Below, piece by piece: positions 1-6,388 of a stretch of DNA of 11,653 nucleotides. Under the pieces are notes generated by a model. It saw nothing but the letters and a program-made list of their open reading frames with translations. It searched no databases and had not been told where the DNA came from. Every line of letters begins with the position of its first letter. Position 1 is the first letter of the stretch. The position numbers and the translations under genes were made by a program. Origin of the DNA: JACDAN01 sp046714355 (GTDB lineage: Bacteria; Actinomycetota; Thermoleophilia; Gaiellales; Gaiellaceae); contig JBKKAR010000125.1 of the NCBI GenBank assembly GCA_046714355.1, forward strand, positions 1 through 11,653, given 5' to 3'.

Positions 1-542
1 GGGTGCACCGATTCGATCCCGGCCCGGTAGACCTCGCTGACGTACGCCGAGTAGACGAGCACGAGCGACGCGACGCCCCAGAAGAACGGCGAGTTCGGCA
101 CGCCAGAGAGCTGGAGCGCCGGCACTCCAAAGCCGAACAGGTAGATGACGAGGATCGTGGGAACTCCCCGGAAGAAGTCCGTATACGCGATCGCCAGCAG
201 CCGGAAGGGGAAGAACGCCGGGCCGGGCAGGCTTCGAAGCAGTGCGATCCCGAGGCCGAAAACGAGGATGAACACCTCGGCGACCAGGAAGATCTGGATG
301 TTGAGAAGCAGCCGAGGCGAGATGTCGGTGAGCGCCTCGACGAAGACGTCGCCGTCGAAGAACGAACGTCGAACCTTGGGCCAGCCGGGCGAGCTCCTGA
401 CCAGGTAGACCAGGATCCCGAAGAACGCGAGCGTGCTGACGGCCGCGATCAGCGTGCTGCGGGCGGCTCCGCCGCCGCCGAAGATCCGGGACTGGCGGCT
501 TCCCGGCGCTATTCGAGGATTGGAGCGCTGCCGCCGAGCCAC
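1..542 (-). CDS. Amino-acid ABC transporter permease (partial, C-terminus beyond left edge)
   Basis: Inner-membrane channel subunit of a polar amino-acid importer of the HisM/GlnP type. The readable 180 residues carry a basic N-terminus (MARRQRSNPRIAPG), a first helix around ALIAAVSTLAFFGILVYLV-like sequence, then the family's hallmark stretches TDFFRGVPTILVIYLFGFG and YSAYVSEVYRAGIESV; the latter is the start of the EAA-type loop that contacts the ATPase. There is no ATG near the expected N-terminus. I chose the GTG at 542-540, which lies inside the end of the upstream binding-protein gene and overlaps it by about 34 nt in another frame; such overlaps suggest translational coupling. The gene continues off the window, where the ATPase subunit would be expected. 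Family call is firm; the start is inferred. Confidence 0.88.
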   Translation of the reverse strand, partial: MARRQRSNPRIAPGSRQSRIFGGGGAARSTLIAAVSTLAFFGILVYLVRSSPGWPKVRRSFFDGDVFVEALTDISPRLLLNIQIFLVAEVFILVFGLGIALLRSLPGPAFFPFRLLAIAYTDFFRGVPTILVIYLFGFGVPALQLSGVPNSPFFWGVASLVLVYSAYVSEVYRAGIESVH

Positions 543-1408
543 TTCTGCTCGAGCTGGTCGATCGTCCCGTCGTCGCGCAGCGCGGCGATGGCCTCGTTCA
601 CGCACTCGGTGAGGGCACTGTCCTTCTCGAGAACGACGCCGAAGTACTCGCCGCCCTCTTCGGCCGGGAGGCGTCCGATGACGGAGCCTCCCTCCTCCTC
701 GAGCTGCACGAAGGCCATGTAGAGCCCGGTCGGGAAGTCGACCACGACCCCGTCGATCTGCTTCGCCTTGATCGCCGCGACCACGTCGTTGTTCGTGTCG
801 TAGACGGACGCCTCGCTACCGGGCTGGATCGTGTCGTTGATCGCCTCGAGGCTCGTCGTCCCGATCTGGGCGCCGAGCTTTGCGTCCTTCAGGTCTGCGA
901 TCGATTTCGCATTCGCGATCTTGCTGCCCTCGACGGTGACGATCGCCTGCTCCACGTCGTAGTAGGACTCGCTGAAGTCGACGGCCTCGGCCCGCTCGGT
1001 CTTGTAGGAGATCTGGTTGATGTCGAAGTCGAATTTCTTCGGGCCAGGCTTGAACGACTGGTTGAACGGGACGACCGTCCACTTGACCTCGTCGTCGGTG
1101 AAGCCGAGCTCCCTGGCGATCCCGTATGCGACCTCCTGCTCGTAGCCCTTCTTCGTGGGCTCGGTCGTCGGGTCCCAGGGGTCGAACTGCTTTGTGCCTT
1201 CGAACCACGGCGGAAAGGCCGGGTTGTCCGTCCCGATCGTCAGCTGGCCGGCATTGACGAGCTCGAGCGAGTCCTTGTCACACGAGGCTGCCTGCTCGGT
1301 GGTCGTCCCGCCGGCAGAGCCGCCGTCGCCTTCGTCGTCGTCGCTTCCGCAGCCAGCTGCGAGCAGCAAGCCGCAAGACAAGACGAGCAGCGCCAGGAGC
1401 TTCCGCAC
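509..1408 (-). CDS. Amino-acid ABC transporter substrate-binding lipoprotein (SBP family 3)
   Basis: Extracellular solute-binding protein that delivers a polar amino acid to the permease encoded just downstream. The 299-residue product has a lipoprotein signal peptide with lipobox AAGC (Cys20 as the lipidated residue), an acidic and Gly/Thr-rich linker (21-42), then an SBP_bac_3 fold: LTIGTDNPAFPPWFEG (56-71), GYEQEVAYGIARELGF, and the ligand-site stretch SYKTERAEAVDFSESYY (134-150), followed by LGAQIGTTS in lobe 2. Two cysteines after the signal (residue 43 and one in LTECVNEAI near the C-terminus) could form the disulfide common in this family. The start is GTG at 1408, 18 nt after the stop of the Usp-like gene, with only a weak AGGG upstream. 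The ligand cannot be deduced from sequence. Confidence 0.92.
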   Translation of the reverse strand: MRKLLALLVLSCGLLLAAGCGSDDDEGDGGSAGGTTTEQAASCDKDSLELVNAGQLTIGTDNPAFPPWFEGTKQFDPWDPTTEPTKKGYEQEVAYGIARELGFTDDEVKWTVVPFNQSFKPGPKKFDFDINQISYKTERAEAVDFSESYYDVEQAIVTVEGSKIANAKSIADLKDAKLGAQIGTTSLEAINDTIQPGSEASVYDTNNDVVAAIKAKQIDGVVVDFPTGLYMAFVQLEEEGGSVIGRLPAEEGGEYFGVVLEKDSALTECVNEAIAALRDDGTIDQLEQKWLGGSAPILE

Positions 1409-1426
1409 GGCGCAGACCCTATCGAC

Positions 1427-1837
1427 TCAGGAAGGTGCGAGCTCCAGGTGGCGCGACGGGATTCCGTGCGCATCGATTGCCGCACGGACTGCCTCGTCGT
1501 CAAGCCAGGTCGTGTCGTCTCCCGGTCGCGTGAGAACGACGATCTCGTCGGCGGGGAAGTTCCGCAGAGCGTCCCTGATCGCTTGCGCTGCGTCGGTGTC
1601 CTGGCTTGTCCGGTCGATCTGAACTGAGGTCTCGCCCTCGACTGCTGCTGCCGTGCGATCCGCGGTCTCCCGGGCCTCCTGGCGGGCGTCATCCTCGTCG
1701 TTCGTCAGCCACCCGAGCCAGGACACGTCCGTCGCGGGCGCGACGACGCGGATCTCGTCCGCATCGGAGATCGCCTCTCGCAGTTGCCCCTCGTCGGGCG
1801 CGACGGTCGCGACTACCAAGACCTTTGTGCCACTCAT
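1427..1837 (-). CDS. Universal-stress-protein-like protein (136 aa)
   Basis: Soluble Usp-like Rossmann-type protein of an actinobacterial family. Visible are a first strand KVLVVATVAP (5-14), IRVVAPA (29-35), the recurring WLTNDEDDARQEA motif (43-56), a helix DAAQAIRDALRNF (82-94), a strand ADEIVVLTRPG (96-106) and a WLDD motif (111-114). I know this arrangement from actinobacterial proteins annotated as universal stress proteins; the ATP-binding G-2x-G-9x-G signature of classical UspA is not clear, so nucleotide binding is unproven. ATG at 1837 is preceded by GGAG with 7-nt spacing, and that ribosome site overlaps the stop of the MFS gene (stop at 1848-1850), which fixes the start and suggests coupled translation. 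A longer reading upstream in the same frame is only a shadow of the MFS gene. Confidence 0.8.
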   Translation of the reverse strand: MSGTKVLVVATVAPDEGQLREAISDADEIRVVAPATDVSWLGWLTNDEDDARQEARETADRTAAAVEGETSVQIDRTSQDTDAAQAIRDALRNFPADEIVVLTRPGDDTTWLDDEAVRAAIDAHGIPSRHLELAPS

Positions 1838-1847
1838 CCCGTAGCTC

Positions 1848-2999
1848 CTACCCCGATCGCCCGCCCGGCAAGCGCACGACTGCGAAAAGGAGGCTGAGCA
1901 GGAAGCCGAGAGCTGCCACGGTTCCCAGTGAAAGGCGAAGACTCGTGACTTCGGCGAGCCCGCCGACCGCGGCGGGGCCGACGAGAAAGCCGACGTACAT
2001 AACCGTCGTGGCCGAGCCGACGACAGTCGCCCGCTGGTTGTGGGCGGCGGCTCGGCCCGCGAGGCTGACGAGGGTCGGCGCGCAGACCGCGCAGCCCGCG
2101 CCGGCGACGACGATCCCGGCGAGAGCGATCGCAATCGACGGAGCGATCGCAGCAACTGTCGAGCCTGCTCCGGCGAGGGCTGCGCCCGTAACGAGCACCG
2201 TCCGCTCTCCACCGGGTCTCGCGAGCCGATGGACGCTCAGGCGGCCGACCACCATCGCTGCCGCGAAGAGCGCCGGCCCGAGCGAGCTCGTCGCGGGCGA
2301 AGCGTCGAGCGTCCGCTCAAGATGGACGGCACCCCAGCTCTGCCACGCGTTCTCGATCCAGTAAGCCAGCGCGCCGAGAGCTCCGAGGAGGAGCAGCCAG
2401 CCCGGCACCCGCTGGAGAAACCTGGGACGCTCCCCCTCGGCCGACGGCTCCCACCGCTCGTCGGAGCCAGGACGGGCCGCCAGCGCCGCTGCGACGACGA
2501 GGACGGCCGCGAGCCCGAAGATTGCAATCGGCTCGGCACCATTCCACCGCAAGAGCCCCGTGCCGAGACTCGAGACGACCACAGCGGCGGAAAAAGCCGC
2601 ATGGGCGAGGTTGAGCAGCGGACGGCCGGAAGCCACCTCCTCACGCACGGCGTCTGCGTTGATCGCGACGTCCATCGCTCCCGATGCGGCCCCGAGCACG
2701 AAGAGGACGGCCGTGAGCTCGGCCGGCGAACCGGCCAGCGCCGGAAGGACTCCCGTCGCGCCGAACACGCCGATCGTCACCGGGGTGAGTCGTGGTCCGA
2801 GCCGATCGAGCAGCACGCCGGTGGCGCGCATCGAGACCAGCGCGCCGAGCGCGAGAACGACGAGCGCGAGGCCGAGATCCGCGTCACCGGCGTGCGAGCG
2901 GCGCTGAAGTTCCGGCAGCGCCGCCCCCCAAACGCCCCAGAAGACGCCGAGCGCGGCAAAGCCGATGAGGGCGCGCGTGCGCGGGCTGCGAATCCGCAT
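1848..2999 (-). CDS. MFS transporter (YbjJ-like)
   Basis: Predicted 12-helix secondary transporter of the major facilitator superfamily, 383 aa, about the usual length. Seen: an N-terminal helix ALIGFAALGVFWGVWGAALP (10-29), a motif-A-like GVLLDRLGPR (61-70), the stretch GAASGAMDVAINADA (103-117) followed by LNLAHAAFSAA (129-139), which resembles the AMN/LHAAFS wording of the YbjJ and fucose-permease-like branch, a central charged loop around residues 193-215, and repeated Gly/Ala-rich helices to the C-terminus. Substrate unknown. ATG at 2999 has no good ribosome site; TAGATT lies 6-7 nt upstream and could be a -10 box of a leaderless transcript (weak inference). It is the first gene of the minus-strand run and is divergent from the CADD-like gene across 126 nt. 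Confidence 0.85.
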   Translation of the reverse strand: MRIRSPRTRALIGFAALGVFWGVWGAALPELQRRSHAGDADLGLALVVLALGALVSMRATGVLLDRLGPRLTPVTIGVFGATGVLPALAGSPAELTAVLFVLGAASGAMDVAINADAVREEVASGRPLLNLAHAAFSAAVVVSSLGTGLLRWNGAEPIAIFGLAAVLVVAAALAARPGSDERWEPSAEGERPRFLQRVPGWLLLLGALGALAYWIENAWQSWGAVHLERTLDASPATSSLGPALFAAAMVVGRLSVHRLARPGGERTVLVTGAALAGAGSTVAAIAPSIAIALAGIVVAGAGCAVCAPTLVSLAGRAAAHNQRATVVGSATTVMYVGFLVGPAAVGGLAEVTSLRLSLGTVAALGFLLSLLFAVVRLPGGRSG

Positions 3000-3125
3000 G
3001 GAAAGAATCTACGGATGCGGTGGATCGAGCCTGGTTGGCGCGCCCCGGGGGCGATCCCCGGCGGCGGCACGCAGGCGCACCGCGAGCTAGCATCGCATCA
3101 CCCCCCTCTCGACGGAAGGATCGCA

Positions 3126-3728
3126 ATGAGCCTCATCGCCCGCATCGACGAGATCCGCGGCCGCTGGAACGTCCTCGAGCATCCCTTTTATCGCCGGTGG
3201 GAGTGCGGCGAGCTCAGCCGCGGCGAGCTGACGGCGTACGCAGGCGAGTACCGCCATGCCGTCGGGGCGTTGGCCGACGCGGCCCAGGCCGCGGCACCGC
3301 TCGCCGGGAGCGAGCACGCCGACGAGGAGCGCGCGCACGTCGATCTCTGGGACGACTTCGCTACGGCCGTCGCATCCACGCCGGGCCCGGCTCGCCTCGA
3401 GGGCACGGTGACCTGCGTGAACGCCTGGACTGCGGCCGCCGATCCGCTGGAGGCGCTCGGCATTCTCTATGCCGTCGAGGCCGGCCAGCCGGACGTTGCC
3501 CAGACAAAGATGGACGGTCTCGTCAAGCACTATGGCTTCGCCCCGGACGGCCCGGGAACGACCTACTTCACGCTCCACGCCGAACGGGATCACGAGCACG
3601 CGGCAGAGTCGCGGGAACTGCTCGAGCGTCACGCGCGGCCCGAGGACGCCGACCGGATCGTCGTCGCGGCCGAGCGCGCGCTAGAGGGAAACTGGGCGCT
3701 CCTCGACAGCGTCGAGGCTCTGCGCTAG
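3126..3728 (+). CDS. Haem-oxygenase-fold diiron oxygenase, CADD-like (candidate p-aminobenzoate synthase)
   Basis: A 200-residue all-helical protein of the CADD/PqqC/TenA-like (HDO) superfamily. Against the Chlamydia trachomatis CADD sequence as I remember it, the match is close: LEHPFYRRW (17-25) to LEHTFYVKW, AYAGEY (37-42) to AYAKDY, HVDLWDDF (71-78) to HIDLWKQF, YFTLHAERDHEH (147-158) to YFTEHEEADVRH. Likely metal ligands are Glu67 or Glu68, His71, Glu118, His151, Asp155 and His158 (HxxxDxxH). Residues reported as essential in CADD also align: Tyr27 to Tyr22, Tyr43 to Tyr38, and Lys152 to Lys128 at the same 10-residue distance from the ligand Glu. CADD makes p-aminobenzoate for folate from its own tyrosine and lysine side chains, so this may do the same; other HDO oxidases are possible. 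ATG at 3126 follows GGAAGGA. TAGCAT near 3089 is a possible -10. No folate gene is adjacent. Confidence 0.85.
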   Translation: MSLIARIDEIRGRWNVLEHPFYRRWECGELSRGELTAYAGEYRHAVGALADAAQAAAPLAGSEHADEERAHVDLWDDFATAVASTPGPARLEGTVTCVNAWTAAADPLEALGILYAVEAGQPDVAQTKMDGLVKHYGFAPDGPGTTYFTLHAERDHEHAAESRELLERHARPEDADRIVVAAERALEGNWALLDSVEALR

Positions 3729-3730
3729 TC

Positions 3731-3777
3731 CGCTAGGAGGTCCGGCGAAACGATTGGCGAATCGCCACCGACTAGCG
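3731..3777. repeat. Palindromic repeat copy R1 between convergent genes
   Basis: A short element bounded by cgctag (3731) and its reverse complement ctagcg (3772-3777). Its core ggcgaaacgattggcgaa (3744-3761) is identical over 18 bp to a stretch at 10787-10804. It sits between the stops of the CADD-like gene and the small barrel-protein gene and overlaps the stop codon of the latter, so it may also act as a two-way terminator. Related copies lie at 10743, 10787 and 11368. Confidence 0.6.
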
Positions 3778-4053
3778 TTTGATGGTGTTGTGAACCTCGA
3801 GGATCTCTGGTTCACCCGACATTTCGATTCCGGCGTCGGCCAGTAGGGGCATCAAGCGCTCGCCGTATGCTTCGAATTGCTCGCGGGAGTCCCAGATCTC
3901 GCTGACGCGCAGGTTGCCGTCTGACCCGAAACAAACGTGGTAGTCCATGCCGTCCGGAGGAAGCTCGATCCCAGCCTCCTCATGTCGGCGGATTGCGTCG
4001 TCGTACTTCTCGGTCGTCAGAGAAGCGGGGTTAAAGCGGACAACAATGCTCAT
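3772..4053 (-). CDS. Small dimeric alpha/beta-barrel (ABM-like) protein, 93 aa
   Basis: Hypothetical protein with the look of a ferredoxin-like dimeric alpha/beta barrel as in antibiotic-biosynthesis monooxygenase (ABM) relatives. It starts with strand MSIVVRFNP (1-9), then helix TTEKYDDAIRRHEEAG, strand MDYHVCFGSDGNLRVSEIWDS (36-56, with the typical turn SDGNLRV and EIWDS), helix REQFEAYGERLMPLLADAG (57-75) and a last strand EPEILEVHN. That order is the ABM-like beta-alpha-beta-beta-alpha-beta layout. No catalytic residue can be named; His39 is a candidate only. ATG at 4053 is preceded by GGAGG at about 10-nt spacing. It converges on the CADD-like gene; the stop overlaps repeat R1. Fold call is moderate, function unknown. 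Confidence 0.75.
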   Translation of the reverse strand: MSIVVRFNPASLTTEKYDDAIRRHEEAGIELPPDGMDYHVCFGSDGNLRVSEIWDSREQFEAYGERLMPLLADAGIEMSGEPEILEVHNTIKR

Positions 4054-4116
4054 ATGACGCGATCCTCCATGCTTGGGGTCGAGCCGACCTTACTCGGGAT
4101 CGCCAGGAGAACTGCC

Positions 4117-4138
4117 CGGCGAGCGGAACGGCTCGCCG
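4117..4138. other. Perfect 8-bp hairpin
   Basis: cggcgagc (4117-4124) and gctcgccg (4131-4138) pair perfectly around a 6-nt loop, followed on the plus strand by ctttcc. It lies about 64 nt upstream of the minus-strand gene at 4053 and has no plus-strand gene before it, so it could be an operator or the relic of a terminator. Role unknown. Confidence 0.35.
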
Positions 4139-4325
4139 CTTTCCTAACGAGATCACTTGGAAGCGCACGAGGACGGCTCTACTGCTTGCCCGGTTGAGCC
4201 AGGCGCTTGCCACAGTCCGGGTCGTTCTGAATCACCGCCCCCGAGACCTGTCCAAATCCTGTCCACACACGGAATCGAGGCCGCTCAGAGGCCTCCACCT
4301 TCGCCGCAATCGCGCTCCTAGATTG

Positions 4326-4369
4326 AAGCCGACGCCCGGACTCGAACCGGGGACCCCTTGATTACGAGG
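4326..4369 (-). repeat. tRNA-Thr(CGT)-like 3'-half fragment, copy 1 (candidate att scar)
   Basis: Read on the minus strand this is a tRNA from the anticodon loop to the acceptor end: anticodon loop CTCGTAA (anticodon CGT), 10 nt of stem plus variable loop, T arm CCCGG-TTCGAGT-CCGGG with perfect 5-bp stem, then acceptor strand CGTCGGC. The spacing equals that of a real tRNA-Thr such as E. coli thrW. The 5' half is missing: the bases before the anticodon loop (CTTCC) do not pair fully with TCAAG and no D arm follows upstream. Copy 2 at 10575-10618 differs at one of 44 positions. Partial tRNA ends in direct orientation are typical attachment-site duplications of integrative elements. Confidence 0.75.
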
Positions 4370-4531
4370 GAAGGACGAGTGAGGGACACGCGTCCACTCG
4401 CGGGTATAGCCGCGGACGTTCTCGCTGGAAACCGAACTGTTCTTCAGCTCACGCAGTGGACGCGCGGGCCCGCTCGTTCCCATCGGACGACGCGGTTTAA
4501 GCTCGGTTCCGCCAGCGAGTGAGGGCGACAG

Positions 4532-5262
4532 GTGCGGTACTCGAAGGTCGTACAATCGCCAGCAGGAGGCGGCTTGGCAGTCGGGTTTCGCGAGCTCGTG
4601 GGCAGGGAGGAGGAGCTCGCTTCGCTCCTTGCTCTTCTGGACGCCCGCGATGGACTGCCCGCCGTGGCTGTCGTAACCGGCGAGGCCGGGATCGGCAAGA
4701 CGACACTGTGGCTCGCCGCCGTCGAGGCGGCGCAGGCGCGCGGATATCTGGTGCTCTCCGGCCGGCCGGCCGAAGCGGAAGCGGCGTTCTCCTTCGTCGG
4801 GCTGGCCGACCTGATCGGAGGCGTCGTTCCCAACGTGTTGCCGCAGTTGCCGCCGATCCAGCAGCGGGCACTCGAAGCCGCATTGCTGCTTGGCGAGTCG
4901 GACATCCACGCCGACGACCGCGCGGTGGCCGCCGCTTTCTTAGGAGCGGTGCGACTGCTCGCCGGCGACAGTCCTCTCTGCCTAGCGGTTGACGACGTCC
5001 AGTGGCTGGACTCCGCGTCGCTCACGGCGCTTGGCTACGCGCTCGCCCGCCTTGATTATGAGTCGGTCGCCGCCCTGCTGGCGGTACGCGGCGACGTGCC
5101 GGACTGGCTTCGCCGGGCCGTACCCGGGGAGGGATTGCGAACGGTCGAAGTTCTACGCGCCCGCCTCGACGCGACGTTCCCGCGACCGACCCTGATCAGG
5201 CTCTGGGAGACCTCGGGCGGCAACCACCTTCTTCGCGCTCGAGCTAGCAAGCGCCCTCCAGC
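4532..5262 (+). pseudogene. LuxR-type AAA ATPase regulator, broken N-terminal fragment
   Basis: Only the first ~240 residues of a normally ~900-residue STAND/LuxR-family regulator remain. Present are VGREEEL (23-29), Walker A GEAGIGKTT (50-58), Walker B CLAVDDVQWLD (150-160) and RLWETSGGN (223-231). Decay signs: the usual ~12 residues after TVEV appear to be deleted (it jumps straight to LRARLDATFPRPT), and a one-base shift near 5225-5228 changes the expected NPFFALELASALQRR into NHLLRARASKRPPAQSR. Reading one frame over restores FFALELASALQRR before the sequence changes abruptly into haloperoxidase at about 5262. The helix-turn-helix domain is absent. Start could be GTG 4532, with GAGGG upstream, or TTG 4574 with GGAGG 5 nt before; both are in frame. 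Not expected to work as a regulator. Confidence 0.82.
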
Positions 5263-5646
5263 GCAGAGCCGCTGACGGCGATTACGCTGGCGGAAGCGGA
5301 CGGCGTTGCGGAGACAGCGCCGGATCCCGACTGGCTCCCGCTCGTCGCCACACCGTCCCACCCGGAATATCCTGCGGGCCACCCGGCCCTAAACGGCGCT
5401 GCTGCGACCGTCCTCCTGAGTCACTTTGCCGACGCCGAGACATTCACGCTGACAACGTCAAGCCTGCCCAGTCAGACGTACACCGGCATCTCGCAAGCGC
5501 GCGCCGACGGTAACAACGCCCGGATCTGGGGCGGAATGCACTACCCCAGCACGGTTGCGGTCAGCGACGCCGCCGGCGAAGCGATTGCCAAATACGTCAA
5601 TGCGAACTCGATGACGTCGCTCCGAGATCAGCACGACGGAAACTGA
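5263..5646 (+). pseudogene. Vanadium-dependent haloperoxidase / PAP2-family C-terminal fragment
   Basis: This stretch, in a frame with no start of its own, reads EPLTAITLAEADGVAE (from 5266), PDPDWLPLVATPSHPEYPAG and HPALNGAAATVLLSHF, and later TYTGISQARADGNNARIWGG and MHYPSTVAVSDAAGEAIAKY, ending at TGA 5644-5646. These are the C-terminal motifs of bacterial vanadium haloperoxidases (PAP2 superfamily): PxYPAGH holds the acid/base histidine and RIWGGMH the arginine and vanadate-linking histidine. The N-terminal two thirds, with the K-x6-RP phosphate-site motif, are missing; the preceding sequence is the LuxR fragment. It is therefore a fragment left by deletion or recombination. The remaining residues look conserved, so the break seems recent. 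Confidence 0.8.
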
Positions 5647-5668
5647 ACAACGCAAAGAGAACGGAGTA

Positions 5669-5699
5669 GAGCACGGGGCATCACCGAGGCCCCGTGCTC
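5669..5699. terminator. Strong 11-bp hairpin between haloperoxidase remnant and SCO4226-like gene
   Basis: gagcacggggc (5669-5679) pairs perfectly with gccccgtgctc (5689-5699) around a 9-nt loop. It begins 23 nt after the haloperoxidase stop and ends 25 nt before the next start. It lacks a T tract, so it may be a factor-independent actinobacterial-style terminator or a leader structure of the downstream gene. Confidence 0.5.
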
Positions 5700-5723
5700 G
5701 GCACTCACAGGATGGAGTTCCGA

Positions 5724-5978
5724 ATGCCGAGGTACCTCGTCGAGTCCTATGTCCCCCGATCCCGCGCGGGGGAAGCCCGCACAGCCGGACGGGATGCTCG
5801 CGCGGCTGCCGAGGAGCTCGTGCGCGAAGGCACGCCGGTCCGCTACGTGCGGATGACCTTCCTCCCCGACGACGAGACGTGCTTCCACATCTTCGAGGCA
5901 GCATCGGAGGAGGCTGTCAGCGAGGCCTGCCGGCGCGCGGGGATTGGGGCGGGACGGATTGTCCCGGCGGTAGAGTGA
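5724..5978 (+). CDS. SCO4226-like (nickel-binding / DUF4242-type) small protein, 84 aa
   Basis: Small ferredoxin-like protein resembling the SCO4226 nickel-binding family and DUF4242. It opens MPRYLVESYVPRSRAGE (1-17), continues with an Ala/Arg-rich helix AGRDARAAAEELVREG (21-36), then strand PVRYVRMTFLPDDETCFHIFEA (38-59) and helix SEEAVSEACRRAGI. The ETCFHIFEA block, with Cys53 and His55, is the family signature as I know it and is the likely metal or effector site. I chose ATG 5724 since GGAG lies 6 nt upstream and family members start MPRYLVE; the earlier ATG at 5712 and the 5694 start have no ribosome site. It follows the strong hairpin at 5669 and appears to be its own unit. It is intact, unlike its left neighbours. 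Confidence 0.78.
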   Translation: MPRYLVESYVPRSRAGEARTAGRDARAAAEELVREGTPVRYVRMTFLPDDETCFHIFEAASEEAVSEACRRAGIGAGRIVPAVE

Positions 5979-6388
5979 GGCGAGCAGGACGAAGCCACGA
6001 GGGGTCTGTGCGGCGACGGCTCAGAGAACGGACTACCGCAGCGCTGAACCCTCGTCATCGCGCTCGCCTCCCCTTTAGCCGTCCGAACGGACCACATTGG
6101 GCACTCCCCCACGCCGACACGACCGGGAAACGCGGGCACGGGCGTCCTCGCGCGGGCACTTCCGGGAGCGCCCACCGGATGAGCTGCACATGCAGCAGAC
6201 TCGTAAGTAACTGGAAATAGGGAAAAAACGAGCAGCGACAGAGGCCACATCACCAAGTGTGAAGGGCGTCCAGCGATGTACCCGTTTCGTACCCGCCCAG
6301 CCAGCTCCGCTGTTGCCATCGCAGAGAAATCCCTGCAATCAGCCAAAGCCGACGTCCGGATTCCTACTTGCTCGCCAGCGGCGGTGCC
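5979..6388. other. Gene-free stretch between SCO4226-like and HD-GYP genes
   Basis: About 410 nt with no reading frame I can support on either strand. The minus-strand frames here (for example around 6075-6338) have Arg/Cys-rich, low-complexity products and no ribosome site. The only recognisable item is a degenerate tRNA 3' end at 6346-6363. It serves as the 3' side of the minus-strand HD-GYP gene. Confidence 0.55.
6346..6363 (-). repeat. Degenerate third copy of the tRNA 3' end
   Basis: aagccgacgtccggattc matches the corresponding part of copies 1 and 2 (aagccgacgcccggactc) at 16 of 18 positions, in the same orientation. It covers only the acceptor strand and the 3' side of the T stem; the rest of the T arm is gone. 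Chance similarity cannot be excluded. Confidence 0.3.

Larger units (their letters stand above)
4054..4531. other. Gene-free stretch with hairpin and tRNA fragment
   Basis: I see no convincing coding region in these 478 nt. It carries the upstream region of the 4053 gene, an 8-bp hairpin (4117-4138) and the tRNA-Thr 3'-half copy (4326-4369). Minus-strand reading frames that cross the tRNA fragment give the familiar artefact peptide NQGVPGSSPGVG, which is a translation of tRNA sequence and not a protein. Confidence 0.6.

Noticed and set aside
3..722. 239-aa plus-strand open frame at the left edge
   Set aside because: Very charged, repetitive product; antisense to the permease and binding-protein genes, both of which have clear family motifs.
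2040..3728. 562-aa plus-strand open frame covering the MFS gene and the CADD-like gene
   Set aside because: Its first two thirds are the antisense of the MFS gene with a low-complexity Arg/Glu-rich product. The only real protein in it begins at ATG 3126, after a good ribosome site.
4232..4909. 225-aa minus-strand frame through the tRNA fragment
   Set aside because: Contains the tRNA artefact peptide NQGVPGSSPGVG and otherwise mirrors the LuxR-type fragment.
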